Program-made: the position numbers and the translations under genes | In this document: piece after piece, positions 33,250 to 42,432 of the stretch | Layout: every line of letters begins with the position of its first letter | Position numbering within the stretch: position 1 is the first letter of the stretch | Assembly (NCBI RefSeq): GCF_900115735.1 | Contig: NZ_FOXO01000002.1 | Coordinates: 186,001 to 250,000 of the forward strand | Direction: 5' to 3' | DNA from: Butyrivibrio proteoclasticus | GTDB taxonomy: Bacteria; Bacillota; Clostridia; Lachnospirales; Lachnospiraceae | DNA: 64,000 nt | The notes under the pieces: generated by a model | The model's input: only the letters and a program-made list of their open reading frames with translations | Told to the model about the DNA's origin: nothing | The model's database searches: none

Positions 33250-36200
33250 TTAGATAGCCTTTTTCATTTTATCGTCAACCTTCTTTTGAGCTGTAGAAAG
33301 CATAAGCTTGATTCTGTTAAGCTGATTTACTTCAGAAGCACCCGGATCATAGTCGATAGCAACTATGTTGCAGCCAGGATACATGTGCCGCATCTGTTTG
33401 ATAACACCTTTACCTACAACGTGGTTAGGAAGACATCCAAATGGCTGTGTGCAAACGATATTAGAAGCACCGCCTTTAATAAGTTCAACCATTTCTCCTG
33501 TTAAGAACCATCCCTCACCTGTCTGATTGCCGATATTTACGATAGGTTTTGCATATTCAACAAGCTTATAGATACTTGTTGGTGGTTCAAAGTGTATGCT
33601 CTTTTCAAAGGCTTTTGTTGCACCGCCTCTAAGCTTTTCAATAGCCCAAATTGCTACACGCATGAGAGCAGCTGTTTTCTTGGAAGTTCCAAGTTCTTTT
33701 GCCTTATAGATCTGGTTGTAGAAGCAGTAGAGCATGAAATCGATAAGGTCAGGAACAACTGCCTCAGCACCTTCTGCTTCAAGAAGATCAACAAGATGGT
33801 TATTGGCTGCCGGTGCAAACTTAACAAGAATCTCACCTACAATGCCAACTCTTGGCTTTACTTCATCTGTTATCTCTATTTTATCGAAGTCTTCAATAAT
33901 CTCTCGGCACATTTTCTGGAACTTTGTAAAGCTCATATGCTTGGATGATACGAAGTCGATACATTTCTTTTTCCATTTCTCATGAACGGCTTCTGTAGAT
34001 CCCTTGACCTTTTCATATGGCCTCATCCTGTATACACAGCGCATGAAAATATCTCCAAAAACAGCACCATAAGCAGCTCTTTTAAGCATTTCAAAGTTAA
34101 TGTGGAAGCCGGGATTCGCTTCAAGCTTTGAAAGGTTAAGCGAAACTACAGGAATCTGTTCCATACCTGCTTTTTTAAGAGCACGTCTTATAAATCCTAC
34201 ATAGTTTGTTGCTCTGCAGCCGCCACCTGTCTGTGACATGATAACAGCAGTTCTATTGAGGTCGTATTTACCGGAATGGAGCTCATCCATAATCTGACCA
34301 ACAACCCAAAGTGAAGGGTAACAGGCATCATTATTAACATACTTAAGCCCCATATCGATCGCATGTCTGTTATCATTCTGCATTACAACAAAGTTATATC
34401 CACAAGCTCTGAAAGCTGGCTCTAAGATATCAAAATGAATAGGAGACATCTGAGGGCAGAGTATTGTATAGTTCTTTCTCATTTCTTCTGTGAAAAGAAC
34501 TCTGTTATTAGCTGTTGAGCGAATTGTTCTCTGAGTATTTTTTTGCTTTCTAACTCGAATTGCAGCTAAAAGAGAACGTACTCTGATCCTTGCGCTTCCA
34601 AGACTGTTTACTTCATCAATCTTAAGGCATGTATAAATCTTATCTGAACCGGAAAGAATATCATTTACCTGGTCTGTAGTAACGGCATCAAGACCACAAC
34701 CAAAGGAGTTAAGCTGGATAAGATCCAGGTCATCCCTTGTTCTTACGTAGCTTGCTGCAGCATATAATCTTGAATGATACATCCACTGATCAGACACAAT
34801 AAGAGGTCTTTCTGGCTTGCCAAGATGTGAAACGCTGTCTTCTGTTAGAACAGCAACGCCGTAAGAACAGATCATATCAGGAATGCCATGATTGATCTCA
34901 GGGTCTACATGATAAGGTCTTCCTGCAAGAACAATACCGTGCTTATTATTTTCTTCCATCCACTTAAGTGTCTCTTCACCTTTTTGCTGGATGTCTTTTC
35001 TTGCTTTTTGCATTTCGTCCCAGCCTGCTTTTGCAGCTGCGATAACTTCTTCTGCAGGAATCTCAGAAAATTCTTTTACGAGAGCTGCAGTAGCTGTATC
35101 AAGATTTGTGAATGCCATAAATGGATTTCTGAATTTAACTTCGCCATTTGTTATAGCTTCAACATTGTTTTTGATATTTTCTGAATATGAAGTAACAATA
35201 GGGCAGTTGTAATGGTTGGTTGCGCCTTCAACTTCCTCCCTTTCATAGAAAAGTCCGGGATAGAAGATGAAATCAACCTTTTGTCTTATAAGCCATTCAA
35301 TATGTCCATGGGACAATTTGGCGGGATAGCATTCTGATTCACTTGGAATTGATTCAATACCAAGCTCATAGATCTGGTGTGTTGATCTTGGTGAAAGAAC
35401 AACTTTATATTGGAGCTTTGTAAAGAAAGTAAACCAGAATGGATAGTTCTCATAAAAGTTAAGAACTCTTGGTATACCAACGCTGCCTCTTTTTGCCTTA
35501 TCAGCTTCAAGTGGCTCATATCCAAATATTCTCTTATATTTATAATCAAAAAGATTAGGGATGTTATCAGCATTCTTTACTTTGCCGATACCTCTTTCAC
35601 ATCTGTTACCTGAAATATGAGTTCTTCCGCCTGTGAATTTATTAACTGTAAGACGGCAGTGGTTTGTACATCCCTGACAGGTAGTCATGCTTGTTGTGTA
35701 TTCAAGTTTATTGATCTGCTCAATACCAAGCATTGTTGTTTTATAGTCGCTTGTCTCAAAATATCTGTCTCTGGCGATGAGTGCAGCACCAAAAGCACCC
35801 ATAATTCCTGCAATATCAGGGCGAATAGCTTCAGCACCTGAAATAATCTCAAATGCTCTAAGTACAGCGTCGTTATAGAAAGTTCCGCCCTGAACTACTA
35901 TGTGTTCGCCAAGGTCCTTGGCATCAGAAACTTTAATAACTTTAAAGAGAGCATTTTTAATTACTGAATAAGCAAGACCTGATGAAATATCTGAGACATC
36001 AGCACCTTCCTTCTGTGCCTGCTTAACTCGAGAATTCATGAATACAGTACATCTTGTTCCAAGATCAACAGGAGATTTTGCATAAAGAGCTACTTTAGCA
36101 AAGTCCTGAACGCTATATCCTAAAGATTTGGCAAAGGTTTCAATGAAAGAACCGCAACCTGATGAACATGCCTCATTAAGCTGAACAGAATCAACTGAAT

Positions 36201-37503
36201 TATTCTTTATATGAATACATTTCATATCCTGTCCGCCAATATCCAAGATACAGTCAACCTTAGGATCAAAGAATGCAGCGGCATTGTAGTGAGCAATCGT
36301 CTCAACTTCTCCATCATCAAGTAAAAGTGCAGACTTAAGAAGCGCCTCACCGTAACCTGTTGAACATGATCTGGCGATTGAGACACCCTCCGGCATGAGC
36401 TTATATATTTCCTGAATAGATGAGATGGCTGTCTTTAATGGGCTTCCGTTGTTACTTGAATAGAATGAATAAAGAAGATCTCCGTCTTCACTGATAAGTG
36501 CACATTTTGTAGTAGTAGAACCGGCATCGATTCCAAGGAAAGCCTTTCCTTTATAATCATCAAGCTTTCTTGTTTTAACTTTATATTTGTCCTGTCGGTT
36601 TCTGAATTCAGAATAGTCATTTTCATTTTTGAAAAGAGGGTCAAGACGTGAAACTTCAGCTTCCATAACTATTTTATGGGAGAGCTTATCAGTCATTTCA
36701 TTCATAGAATATGAAACATCTTCTTTGGCATTTAAGGCAGAACCTATAGCAGCAAAGAGATGGGAATTGTCAGTTTCAATCGTATGTTCCTCATCAAGTT
36801 TAAGTGTGCGAATGAAGGCAGCTTTAAGCTGATCAAGGAAGTGAAGAGGACCACCTAAAAATGCTACATGTCCTCTTATTGGTTTACCACAGGCAAGGCC
36901 TGAAATAGTCTGGTTAACGACAGCCTGGAAAATGGAAGCAGAAAGGTCTTCCTTTGTAGCTCCTTCATTTATAAGTGGCTGAATATCTGATTTTGCAAAA
37001 ACGCCACATCTTGCAGCTATTGTATAAAGAGAATGGTAATTCTTGGCATACTCATTAAGACCTTTAGCATCTGTCTGTAAAAGAGAAGCCATCTGGTCTA
37101 TAAATGAACCTGTACCACCGGCACATATACCGTTCATACGCTGTTCAACATTTCCATCCTCAAAATAAATGATTTTGGCATCCTCACCACCGAGCTCAAT
37201 TGCAACATCAGTTTTTGGAGCAAGCTCTTTAAGTGCAGTAGAAACAGCTATAACTTCCTGTACAAAAGGAACTTCCAGGTGCTTGGCAAGTGTAAGTCCG
37301 CCGGATCCTGTTATGACAGGGTGGATAGTTATATCGCCGCTTATTTTATAAGCTTCCTGCAAAAGATCTGATAATGTCTCCTGAATATTGGCAAAATGTC
37401 TTTTGTAATCAGAAAAAATAATCTTGTGATTGTTATCCAAAAGGGCCACCTTAACAGTGGTGGAACCAATATCAATACCTAATATGTAGTCCTTTGAAAT
37501 CAT
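33250..37503 (-). CDS. Fused 2-hydroxyacyl-CoA dehydratase activase-type protein
   Basis: A 1417-residue protein. Two ASKHA ATPase domains of the BadF/BcrA/HgdC type start at GIDIGSTTVK (residue 9) and GIDAGSTTTK (about 325). Their cluster motifs are CAGGTGSFIDQ and SSGCGSFIE. A Cys-rich segment TTCQGCTNHC (about 608) begins a DUF2229-like region. The last ~500 residues resemble the dehydratase-subunit fold with further cysteines. HgdC-type activators drive ATP-dependent single-electron transfer to a dehydratase. Such large fusions are widespread in Clostridia, but their partner and substrate are not established. None is encoded nearby. GAGG lies before the ATG. Confidence 0.85.
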   Translation of the reverse strand: MISKDYILGIDIGSTTVKVALLDNNHKIIFSDYKRHFANIQETLSDLLQEAYKISGDITIHPVITGSGGLTLAKHLEVPFVQEVIAVSTALKELAPKTDVAIELGGEDAKIIYFEDGNVEQRMNGICAGGTGSFIDQMASLLQTDAKGLNEYAKNYHSLYTIAARCGVFAKSDIQPLINEGATKEDLSASIFQAVVNQTISGLACGKPIRGHVAFLGGPLHFLDQLKAAFIRTLKLDEEHTIETDNSHLFAAIGSALNAKEDVSYSMNEMTDKLSHKIVMEAEVSRLDPLFKNENDYSEFRNRQDKYKVKTRKLDDYKGKAFLGIDAGSTTTKCALISEDGDLLYSFYSSNNGSPLKTAISSIQEIYKLMPEGVSIARSCSTGYGEALLKSALLLDDGEVETIAHYNAAAFFDPKVDCILDIGGQDMKCIHIKNNSVDSVQLNEACSSGCGSFIETFAKSLGYSVQDFAKVALYAKSPVDLGTRCTVFMNSRVKQAQKEGADVSDISSGLAYSVIKNALFKVIKVSDAKDLGEHIVVQGGTFYNDAVLRAFEIISGAEAIRPDIAGIMGAFGAALIARDRYFETSDYKTTMLGIEQINKLEYTTSMTTCQGCTNHCRLTVNKFTGGRTHISGNRCERGIGKVKNADNIPNLFDYKYKRIFGYEPLEADKAKRGSVGIPRVLNFYENYPFWFTFFTKLQYKVVLSPRSTHQIYELGIESIPSESECYPAKLSHGHIEWLIRQKVDFIFYPGLFYEREEVEGATNHYNCPIVTSYSENIKNNVEAITNGEVKFRNPFMAFTNLDTATAALVKEFSEIPAEEVIAAAKAGWDEMQKARKDIQQKGEETLKWMEENNKHGIVLAGRPYHVDPEINHGIPDMICSYGVAVLTEDSVSHLGKPERPLIVSDQWMYHSRLYAAASYVRTRDDLDLIQLNSFGCGLDAVTTDQVNDILSGSDKIYTCLKIDEVNSLGSARIRVRSLLAAIRVRKQKNTQRTIRSTANNRVLFTEEMRKNYTILCPQMSPIHFDILEPAFRACGYNFVVMQNDNRHAIDMGLKYVNNDACYPSLWVVGQIMDELHSGKYDLNRTAVIMSQTGGGCRATNYVGFIRRALKKAGMEQIPVVSLNLSKLEANPGFHINFEMLKRAAYGAVFGDIFMRCVYRMRPYEKVKGSTEAVHEKWKKKCIDFVSSKHMSFTKFQKMCREIIEDFDKIEITDEVKPRVGIVGEILVKFAPAANNHLVDLLEAEGAEAVVPDLIDFMLYCFYNQIYKAKELGTSKKTAALMRVAIWAIEKLRGGATKAFEKSIHFEPPTSIYKLVEYAKPIVNIGNQTGEGWFLTGEMVELIKGGASNIVCTQPFGCLPNHVVGKGVIKQMRHMYPGCNIVAIDYDPGASEVNQLNRIKLMLSTAQKKVDDKMKKAI

Positions 37504-37577
37504 ATTTTAACCTCAACTTCTAAATCTATTGCTAAGCTATATCTTCTAATTAAATGTAGCTAAAGACAATCTATATG

Positions 37578-37606
37578 ATTATAATGCAGTGCCATATAAA
37601 AATCAA
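37578..37606 (-). promoter_or_regulatory. Promoter of the activase gene
   Basis: Read on the - strand: -35 TTGATT (37606-37601), a 17-base spacer and a perfect -10 TATAAT (37583-37578), about 75 bases before the start codon. Confidence 0.7.
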
Positions 37607-37660
37607 TTATGATAAATTGTATAAAATTTAAAAAACTGCATTCGCTTATGGGAGTTTTTG

Positions 37661-37669
37661 TGTTATGAT
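37661..37669 (+). promoter_or_regulatory. Extended -10 promoter of the sensor cluster
   Basis: TGTTATGAT is an extended -10 (TGn plus TATGAT). The -35 position reads TTCGCT at 37641-37646, which is weak. It lies 35 bases before the start of the degenerate sensor gene. Confidence 0.45.
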
Positions 37670-37704
37670 AACTCTGTATGAGCATATGAAGGGGATTATT
37701 ATTT

Positions 37705-39972
37705 ATGAAATCAAAAACAAAACGACTTTTTCTGTTATTATTATCAGTTATTTTTGTTTTTAATTTTAATAGCATCAAGGGAACTGCGGGGAAGAGTGTA
37801 ACCAAGACTGTAAGGGTTGGTTATTATCAGAATGAAGTATTTCAGGAAGGTGCTTCAGATAAGGCAGTCAAAAGCGGCTACGCTTATGAGTACTATCGAA
37901 AACTATCTGAATATACCGGATGGAACTATGAATATATCTATGGCGATTTTGTAACAGTATACAACATGCTCTTAAATGGTGATGTTGATCTTGTTGCAGG
38001 TCTTGCTTATACAGAAAGCCGCAGCCATCTTATTTCATATCCTGATAAGCCACAGGGCACAGAGCAGTATAGTATTGTCAAGCACCAGGGCGATGATACT
38101 ATTACCACAAACCCGACTACTCTCAAAGGTAAGAGTATAGGAGTACTTGATAGTGCTATCAAAGTTGCTTTGGAAAACTTCCTGAAAGAAAAAAATATAG
38201 CTGCTAATGTTGTTACATTTTCAGACTATGATGCGCTTCTTGAGGCCTTTGACAAGAGGGAAGTTGATACACTCGCAGGTGAAAGCGATGGTATATACGA
38301 CAGAAGCCACGCTGAAACACTTTATCCATTTGGCGAAACAGACTATTTTATCTGCACAAGTAAAGACAGACCGGATCTTTTAAAAGAACTTAATGAAGCT
38401 CAGAGTCAGCTCTTTTTAGAGTATCCTGATTATATAAGTGTATTAAGAAATAAGTATTATCCTGAGTCGTTGGCCAGCAGAGCCTTTACAAGCTCTGAAA
38501 AAGAATGGCTTACTTCACATGAAAGTGTAGCAGTCGGATATCTTAATAATTATCTTCCATACAGTGATACTACAAAAGATGGCAAAGTAACAGGGCTAAT
38601 TAAAGAGCTTGTTCCATATTTGTTTAAGCAGCTTGGATATGAAACAGTTGCTATTGAGTATGTTGGATTTGATACATACGATGAACTTGTTAAAGCTATG
38701 GATGATGAAGAAATTGAACTTGCATTTCCTGTTGGCGGAGGCCTTTTCTTCTCTGAGGAAGATGGCATGTTCATATCAAAGCCTGTTATATCCACGCTTA
38801 CAGATCTGATATATTCTACGAATTACTATGATAATTCAAAGCAGATATTTGCAGTTAATGAAAGCAACAAGCTTCAATATTATTACATTGCCAATCATTT
38901 TCCAGATGCTACAATAGAGTATTATCCATCCATTGATGCGTGCCTTAAGGCTGTATTAAAGGGTGAAGCTACATATACGACATTAAATGGCCTTAGAACT
39001 GCATCAATGCTCAAAAAACCTGATTACGAAAAACTTTCGTTCAGGCAGCTTGGATACGCAGACGACATGTGCTTTGGTGTAAAGATTGGTAATGAAGGAC
39101 TTTTGAAACTTATTGACAGAGGACTGAGCAGAGCAGGAACAGAGTATGTCAATAATCTTGGTTCAGTTTATTCCGACGACATGTATAAATACACCTTCAA
39201 AGATGTTTTGAGAGAGAATTTTATTGGTGCATTTATTGTATTTTTAATTATTCTTGCCATTTTGATCTTACTTTTGCTTTATTCAGTGCGTATAAACAGG
39301 AAGCGTATTCGTGAAAAAGAAGATGCAAAGCGTGAGATTGAAGCTGTAAACCAGGAGAAGTTTGTTTTCCTTAATAAGATGAATAACTATATGAGAGAGC
39401 CAATCAACAATATTGTTTCTCTTATTAGGATTTCAGAGAATATGAATGATCTTACAAATATTAAGAATAACCTTGCTAAGATGGGCTCATTCAGTAAAGA
39501 GCTGACAACAATTCTTAATAATATTCTTAATATAAGCAGCTTTGAGAGCGGTCAGGTAAAAATAGACGATAGCTTAAGCCTTTACAATTTCTTTGGCAAA
39601 AGAGTTCTTATTGTTGAGGATACACTTCCGAATCAGACAATTACAAGCGATATTATGAAAAAAGCCGGAATGGAAGTTCAGATTGCCAACGATGGACTTG
39701 ATGCCTATGAGAAAGTCAAGGCAGCTCCTTCAGGATATTTTGATGCTGTTTTGATCAATGTAGATGACAGAAATATTCAAGGGTACTTGTTTATTAAGAA
39801 AATCAGAGATATGGAAAACGATATAAGGTCAGAAGTTCCTGTTATCGCGATCACCGCCGATGAATCTGAGAGCGGAAAAGAAAAAATAATCAAGTCCGGC
39901 ATGAATGGATTTATTACTAAGCCTTATGATGTAAAGGCTATACTTGATAAATTATCAGGCATAATATTATGA
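37705..39972 (+). CDS. Membrane sensor with two solute-binding domains, degenerate kinase stub and receiver
   Basis: A 755-residue protein. Signal peptide (1-28), two type-II periplasmic-binding-protein domains (about 35-255 and 270-500), a membrane helix (about 506-530), a short HisKA-like helix pair (about 545-620) and a response-receiver domain (about 631-752). The HisKA box reads NKMNNYMREPINNI, with Asn561 where the phosphorylated His should be. The ATPase domain is absent altogether. In the receiver, the acidic pair Glu638/Asp639, Thr717 and Lys739 are kept, but the phospho-Asp is Asn685 (VLINVDD). It looks like a ligand sensor that signals without phosphotransfer. AGGGG precedes the ATG. 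Confidence 0.8.
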   Translation: MKSKTKRLFLLLLSVIFVFNFNSIKGTAGKSVTKTVRVGYYQNEVFQEGASDKAVKSGYAYEYYRKLSEYTGWNYEYIYGDFVTVYNMLLNGDVDLVAGLAYTESRSHLISYPDKPQGTEQYSIVKHQGDDTITTNPTTLKGKSIGVLDSAIKVALENFLKEKNIAANVVTFSDYDALLEAFDKREVDTLAGESDGIYDRSHAETLYPFGETDYFICTSKDRPDLLKELNEAQSQLFLEYPDYISVLRNKYYPESLASRAFTSSEKEWLTSHESVAVGYLNNYLPYSDTTKDGKVTGLIKELVPYLFKQLGYETVAIEYVGFDTYDELVKAMDDEEIELAFPVGGGLFFSEEDGMFISKPVISTLTDLIYSTNYYDNSKQIFAVNESNKLQYYYIANHFPDATIEYYPSIDACLKAVLKGEATYTTLNGLRTASMLKKPDYEKLSFRQLGYADDMCFGVKIGNEGLLKLIDRGLSRAGTEYVNNLGSVYSDDMYKYTFKDVLRENFIGAFIVFLIILAILILLLLYSVRINRKRIREKEDAKREIEAVNQEKFVFLNKMNNYMREPINNIVSLIRISENMNDLTNIKNNLAKMGSFSKELTTILNNILNISSFESGQVKIDDSLSLYNFFGKRVLIVEDTLPNQTITSDIMKKAGMEVQIANDGLDAYEKVKAAPSGYFDAVLINVDDRNIQGYLFIKKIRDMENDIRSEVPVIAITADESESGKEKIIKSGMNGFITKPYDVKAILDKLSGIIL

Positions 39973-39989
39973 CAGAATGAGGATTTTCT

Positions 39990-40868
39990 ATGAATGAATT
40001 TTTGAACAATATGGAAAGAAAGTTTGGAAAATATGCAATTCCAAACCTGACTTTGTATATCATTGGACTTTACGTTTTGGGATATGTATTACAGCTTGCT
40101 CCGCCAAGTGTAAATATCCTTGGATTTTTAACTCTTGATCCTTACGCAATTTTACATGGACAAATTTGGAGGCTTGTTTCGTGGCTTCTGATTCCGCCAA
40201 GTTCTTTTAATATCCTTATAATAATCACTTTGTTCTTTTATTATTTTGTTGGTACAAGTATGGAAAGAACAATGGGAACATTCAGGTACAATGTCTTTAT
40301 CTTAGGAGGCGTTGTGCTTATGATCATTGCATCATTTGCAACTATGCTTGTGTACAAGTTCTTTTTTGGAATTGATGGTGATGCTCTTGGCACAGTCATG
40401 AGCGCTTTTTCAATCTATTTCAGTACCTCATATATTCAGGAAATGGTATTTTTGGCATTTGCAATGTGCTTCCCTGATGTGCAGGTTCTTTTGATGTTTA
40501 TCATTCCTATAAAAGTTAAATATCTTGGCTATTTCTATGCAGCGCTGCTTGCATATAATGCATTTACAGGCGTTGCCAATAGCAATTATTTTGTATTTTT
40601 TGCTATTGTATTTCAGTTTGTCAATTTGCTTCTTTTCTACTTGCAGACAGGCAAGATCAGTCATTTGAGACCAAAAGAGGTAAAGAGAAGGCGAGAATAT
40701 CGCAATGCATCAAAGATGATGCCTAAGGGCATAACAAGACATAAATGTGCAGTTTGTGGACGTACAGAAGCTGAGTATCCGGATCTGGAATTCAGATTCT
40801 GTTCCAAATGTAATGGCAATTATGAGTATTGCCAGGATCATTTGTTTACACATCAGCATGTAAAATAA
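39990..40868 (+). CDS. Rhomboid-fold membrane protein with Cys/His-rich cytoplasmic tail
   Basis: A 292-residue protein with about six membrane helices. The segment HGQIWRLVSWLLIPPSSFN is typical of the rhomboid superfamily, but no GxSG serine motif or catalytic His is visible, so it is probably a pseudoprotease. After about residue 225 comes a basic linker. The tail contains CAVC (253-256), CSKC (271-274), Cys281, His284, His288 and His290, enough for two zinc sites. It starts 17 bases after the sensor gene and ends 9 bases before the sigma-like gene. Confidence 0.7.
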   Translation: MNEFLNNMERKFGKYAIPNLTLYIIGLYVLGYVLQLAPPSVNILGFLTLDPYAILHGQIWRLVSWLLIPPSSFNILIIITLFFYYFVGTSMERTMGTFRYNVFILGGVVLMIIASFATMLVYKFFFGIDGDALGTVMSAFSIYFSTSYIQEMVFLAFAMCFPDVQVLLMFIIPIKVKYLGYFYAALLAYNAFTGVANSNYFVFFAIVFQFVNLLLFYLQTGKISHLRPKEVKRRREYRNASKMMPKGITRHKCAVCGRTEAEYPDLEFRFCSKCNGNYEYCQDHLFTHQHVK

Positions 40869-40877
40869 AGGAGCACC

Positions 40878-41636
40878 ATGGGTAATTTAGAAAACAAAGA
40901 AAAAGAATTTGCGGCTATTTTAAAGAATGTTACAAGAACAGCCAGAGAAAATAAAAACATAATCACATCAGAGGAAGTTAAAGAAGCTTTTTCTGATCTT
41001 GAACTTGATGAAAAGCAGTTTGAAATGGTCTTTGAATACCTGAAAAGCCATAAGATAGGTGTTGACGAAGAGGCTGTTTTTACTGACGAGGATCTTTCTG
41101 AAGAAGAAAAGAACTATTTAGATGATTACATTGAAAGTTTAAATGCACTCCCAAGTTATACTGATGGTGAAAAAGAAGCTATAGCAATTGCTGCTTTGGC
41201 AGGGGAAAAGGATGCGCAGGAAAAGCTTATTTCCATGTATCTTCCCCTTGTAGTAGATGTTGCAAGGATGTATTCCGAACAGGGGGTATTTTTGGAAGAC
41301 CTTATAGGGGAAGGAAATGTAGCTCTTACCAAGGGCGTTACAATGCTTGATGCTGTTGGGGAGCCATCTGAAGTTGAGGAATTTTTGTATAAACTGATGC
41401 TTGATGCTATGGAGAATATTATTCAGGAGAATCTTGCAGAAGATACAGGAAGCCAGAAGGTTCTTAAACTTGTTCAGGAAGTTGCGGACAGGGCAAAAGA
41501 GCTTGCTGATGATCTCAGACGTAAAGTCACCGTAAAAGAGCTTATGGATGAGACAGGATGGGATGAAGATAAGATCAGAAGTGCCATAAAGTTCAGCGGC
41601 GACAACATTGAAGATCTTGACAGCGGAGAGAAGTAA
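40878..41636 (+). CDS. Truncated sigma-70-like protein without region 4
   Basis: A 252-residue protein. Residues 1-55 resemble sigma region 1.1. Residues ~121-158 (MYLPLVVDVARMYSEQGVFL, then EDLIGEGNVALTKGV) match regions 2.1-2.2, the RNA polymerase core-binding part. The following 2.3-2.4 segment lacks the aromatic and WWIRQA-type residues used to melt and read the -10. A region-3-like helix (VTVKELMDETGWDEDKIRSA, ~217-236) follows, and the protein ends without region 4. It may bind core polymerase without recognising promoters. AAGGAG precedes the ATG. Confidence 0.75.
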   Translation: MGNLENKEKEFAAILKNVTRTARENKNIITSEEVKEAFSDLELDEKQFEMVFEYLKSHKIGVDEEAVFTDEDLSEEEKNYLDDYIESLNALPSYTDGEKEAIAIAALAGEKDAQEKLISMYLPLVVDVARMYSEQGVFLEDLIGEGNVALTKGVTMLDAVGEPSEVEEFLYKLMLDAMENIIQENLAEDTGSQKVLKLVQEVADRAKELADDLRRKVTVKELMDETGWDEDKIRSAIKFSGDNIEDLDSGEK

Positions 41637-41644
41637 TTAAGCAT

Positions 41645-42061
41645 ATGCAGAATATTGTAAATGAAGATGATTTCAAGTATTACATGCAGGATATTGAAAG
41701 ATATTATTTTGGAGCTCGTTATAACTATAATGAGCTCTTAAATAATGAGATGGTCCCATTTAAGTTCAAGACCATAATAACAAAATATATTAAAGATGAA
41801 GTTGATCTTGATACAAGTCTTGAGAGTCATCTCTACTATATAGAAAAAGATAGTTTTGATTATAAACTCTATAGGCAGCTCAGACTCAGGATCAGAACAT
41901 CTCAATATAAAGATCCTTTAAATCATGAAAAGGGTTTTAAAGAGAAAGTCTATACAATAGAACAGCTTGTAAAAATGAATAAGGATGAAAAAGAAGAGAA
42001 GGGAATCATTATCAGAGAACTAATCATATCAAAACTCGCTCTTTTGGGTTTTTCTATATAA
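41645..42061 (+). CDS. Unknown small protein at the end of the sensor/sigma-like cluster
   Basis: A 138-residue, mostly helical, Tyr- and Lys-rich protein with no membrane segment and no Cys. I recognise no family. It begins 8 bases after the sigma-like gene, with weak ribosome-site similarity, so it is probably translated by coupling. A bidirectional terminator follows. The position suggests a partner of the sigma-like protein, but nothing in the sequence proves it. Confidence 0.65.
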   Translation: MQNIVNEDDFKYYMQDIERYYFGARYNYNELLNNEMVPFKFKTIITKYIKDEVDLDTSLESHLYYIEKDSFDYKLYRQLRLRIRTSQYKDPLNHEKGFKEKVYTIEQLVKMNKDEKEEKGIIIRELIISKLALLGFSI

Positions 42062-42085
42062 AAAATAGAAGAGTAATAAGCAATA

Positions 42086-42113
42086 AAAAACTACCTGACT
42101 CCAGGTAGTTTTT
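42086..42113. terminator. Bidirectional terminator between the sigma-like cluster and rpmB
   Basis: A perfect twelve-pair stem AAAAACTACCTG / CAGGTAGTTTTT with the loop ACTC. A-tract and T-tract flanks serve both strands. Confidence 0.93.
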
Positions 42114-42124
42114 ATTATTACTTA

Positions 42125-42310
42125 TTAAGCTCTTTCAACCTTGTTAGATCTAAGGCAACTTGCGCAAACGTGCATTCTCTTTGACTGACCGTTGACCTTA
42201 ACAGCAACGTGCTGAACGTTTGACTTCCAAACTCTGTTAGATCTTCTATGAGAATGGCTTACGTTGTTACCGAAATGAACGCCCTTGCCACAAATATCAC
42301 ATTTAGCCAT
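42125..42310 (-). CDS. rpmB: 50S ribosomal protein L28
   Basis: A 61-residue L28. It starts MAKCDICGKGVHFGNNVSHS and ends with CASCLRSNKVERA. The two Cys pairs make this the zinc-binding form. AAGGAGG lies directly upstream on the - strand. It stands alone between two terminated + strand units. Confidence 0.97.
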   Translation of the reverse strand: MAKCDICGKGVHFGNNVSHSHRRSNRVWKSNVQHVAVKVNGQSKRMHVCASCLRSNKVERA

Positions 42311-42381
42311 TTTGACACCTCCTTATAAGCCATGTAATCGCAAATAAATAGCATATTATTGCTTTGTTTCGCAACATTGAT

Positions 42382-42410
42382 ATATTAGCAGAAACGAAAA
42401 CTAATTGCAA
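42382..42410 (-). promoter_or_regulatory. Promoter of rpmB
   Basis: On the - strand: -35 TTGCAA (42410-42405), a 17-base spacer and -10 TAATAT (42387-42382). Confidence 0.7.
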
Positions 42411-42432
42411 GAGAAATATACAAAATTTATGG

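Noticed and set aside
37633..37659. AAAAACT / AGTTTTT hairpin between the divergent activase and sensor genes
   Set aside because: It lies upstream of both genes' coding starts and near the sensor promoter, so a terminator makes little sense there, and the stem is mostly A-T.
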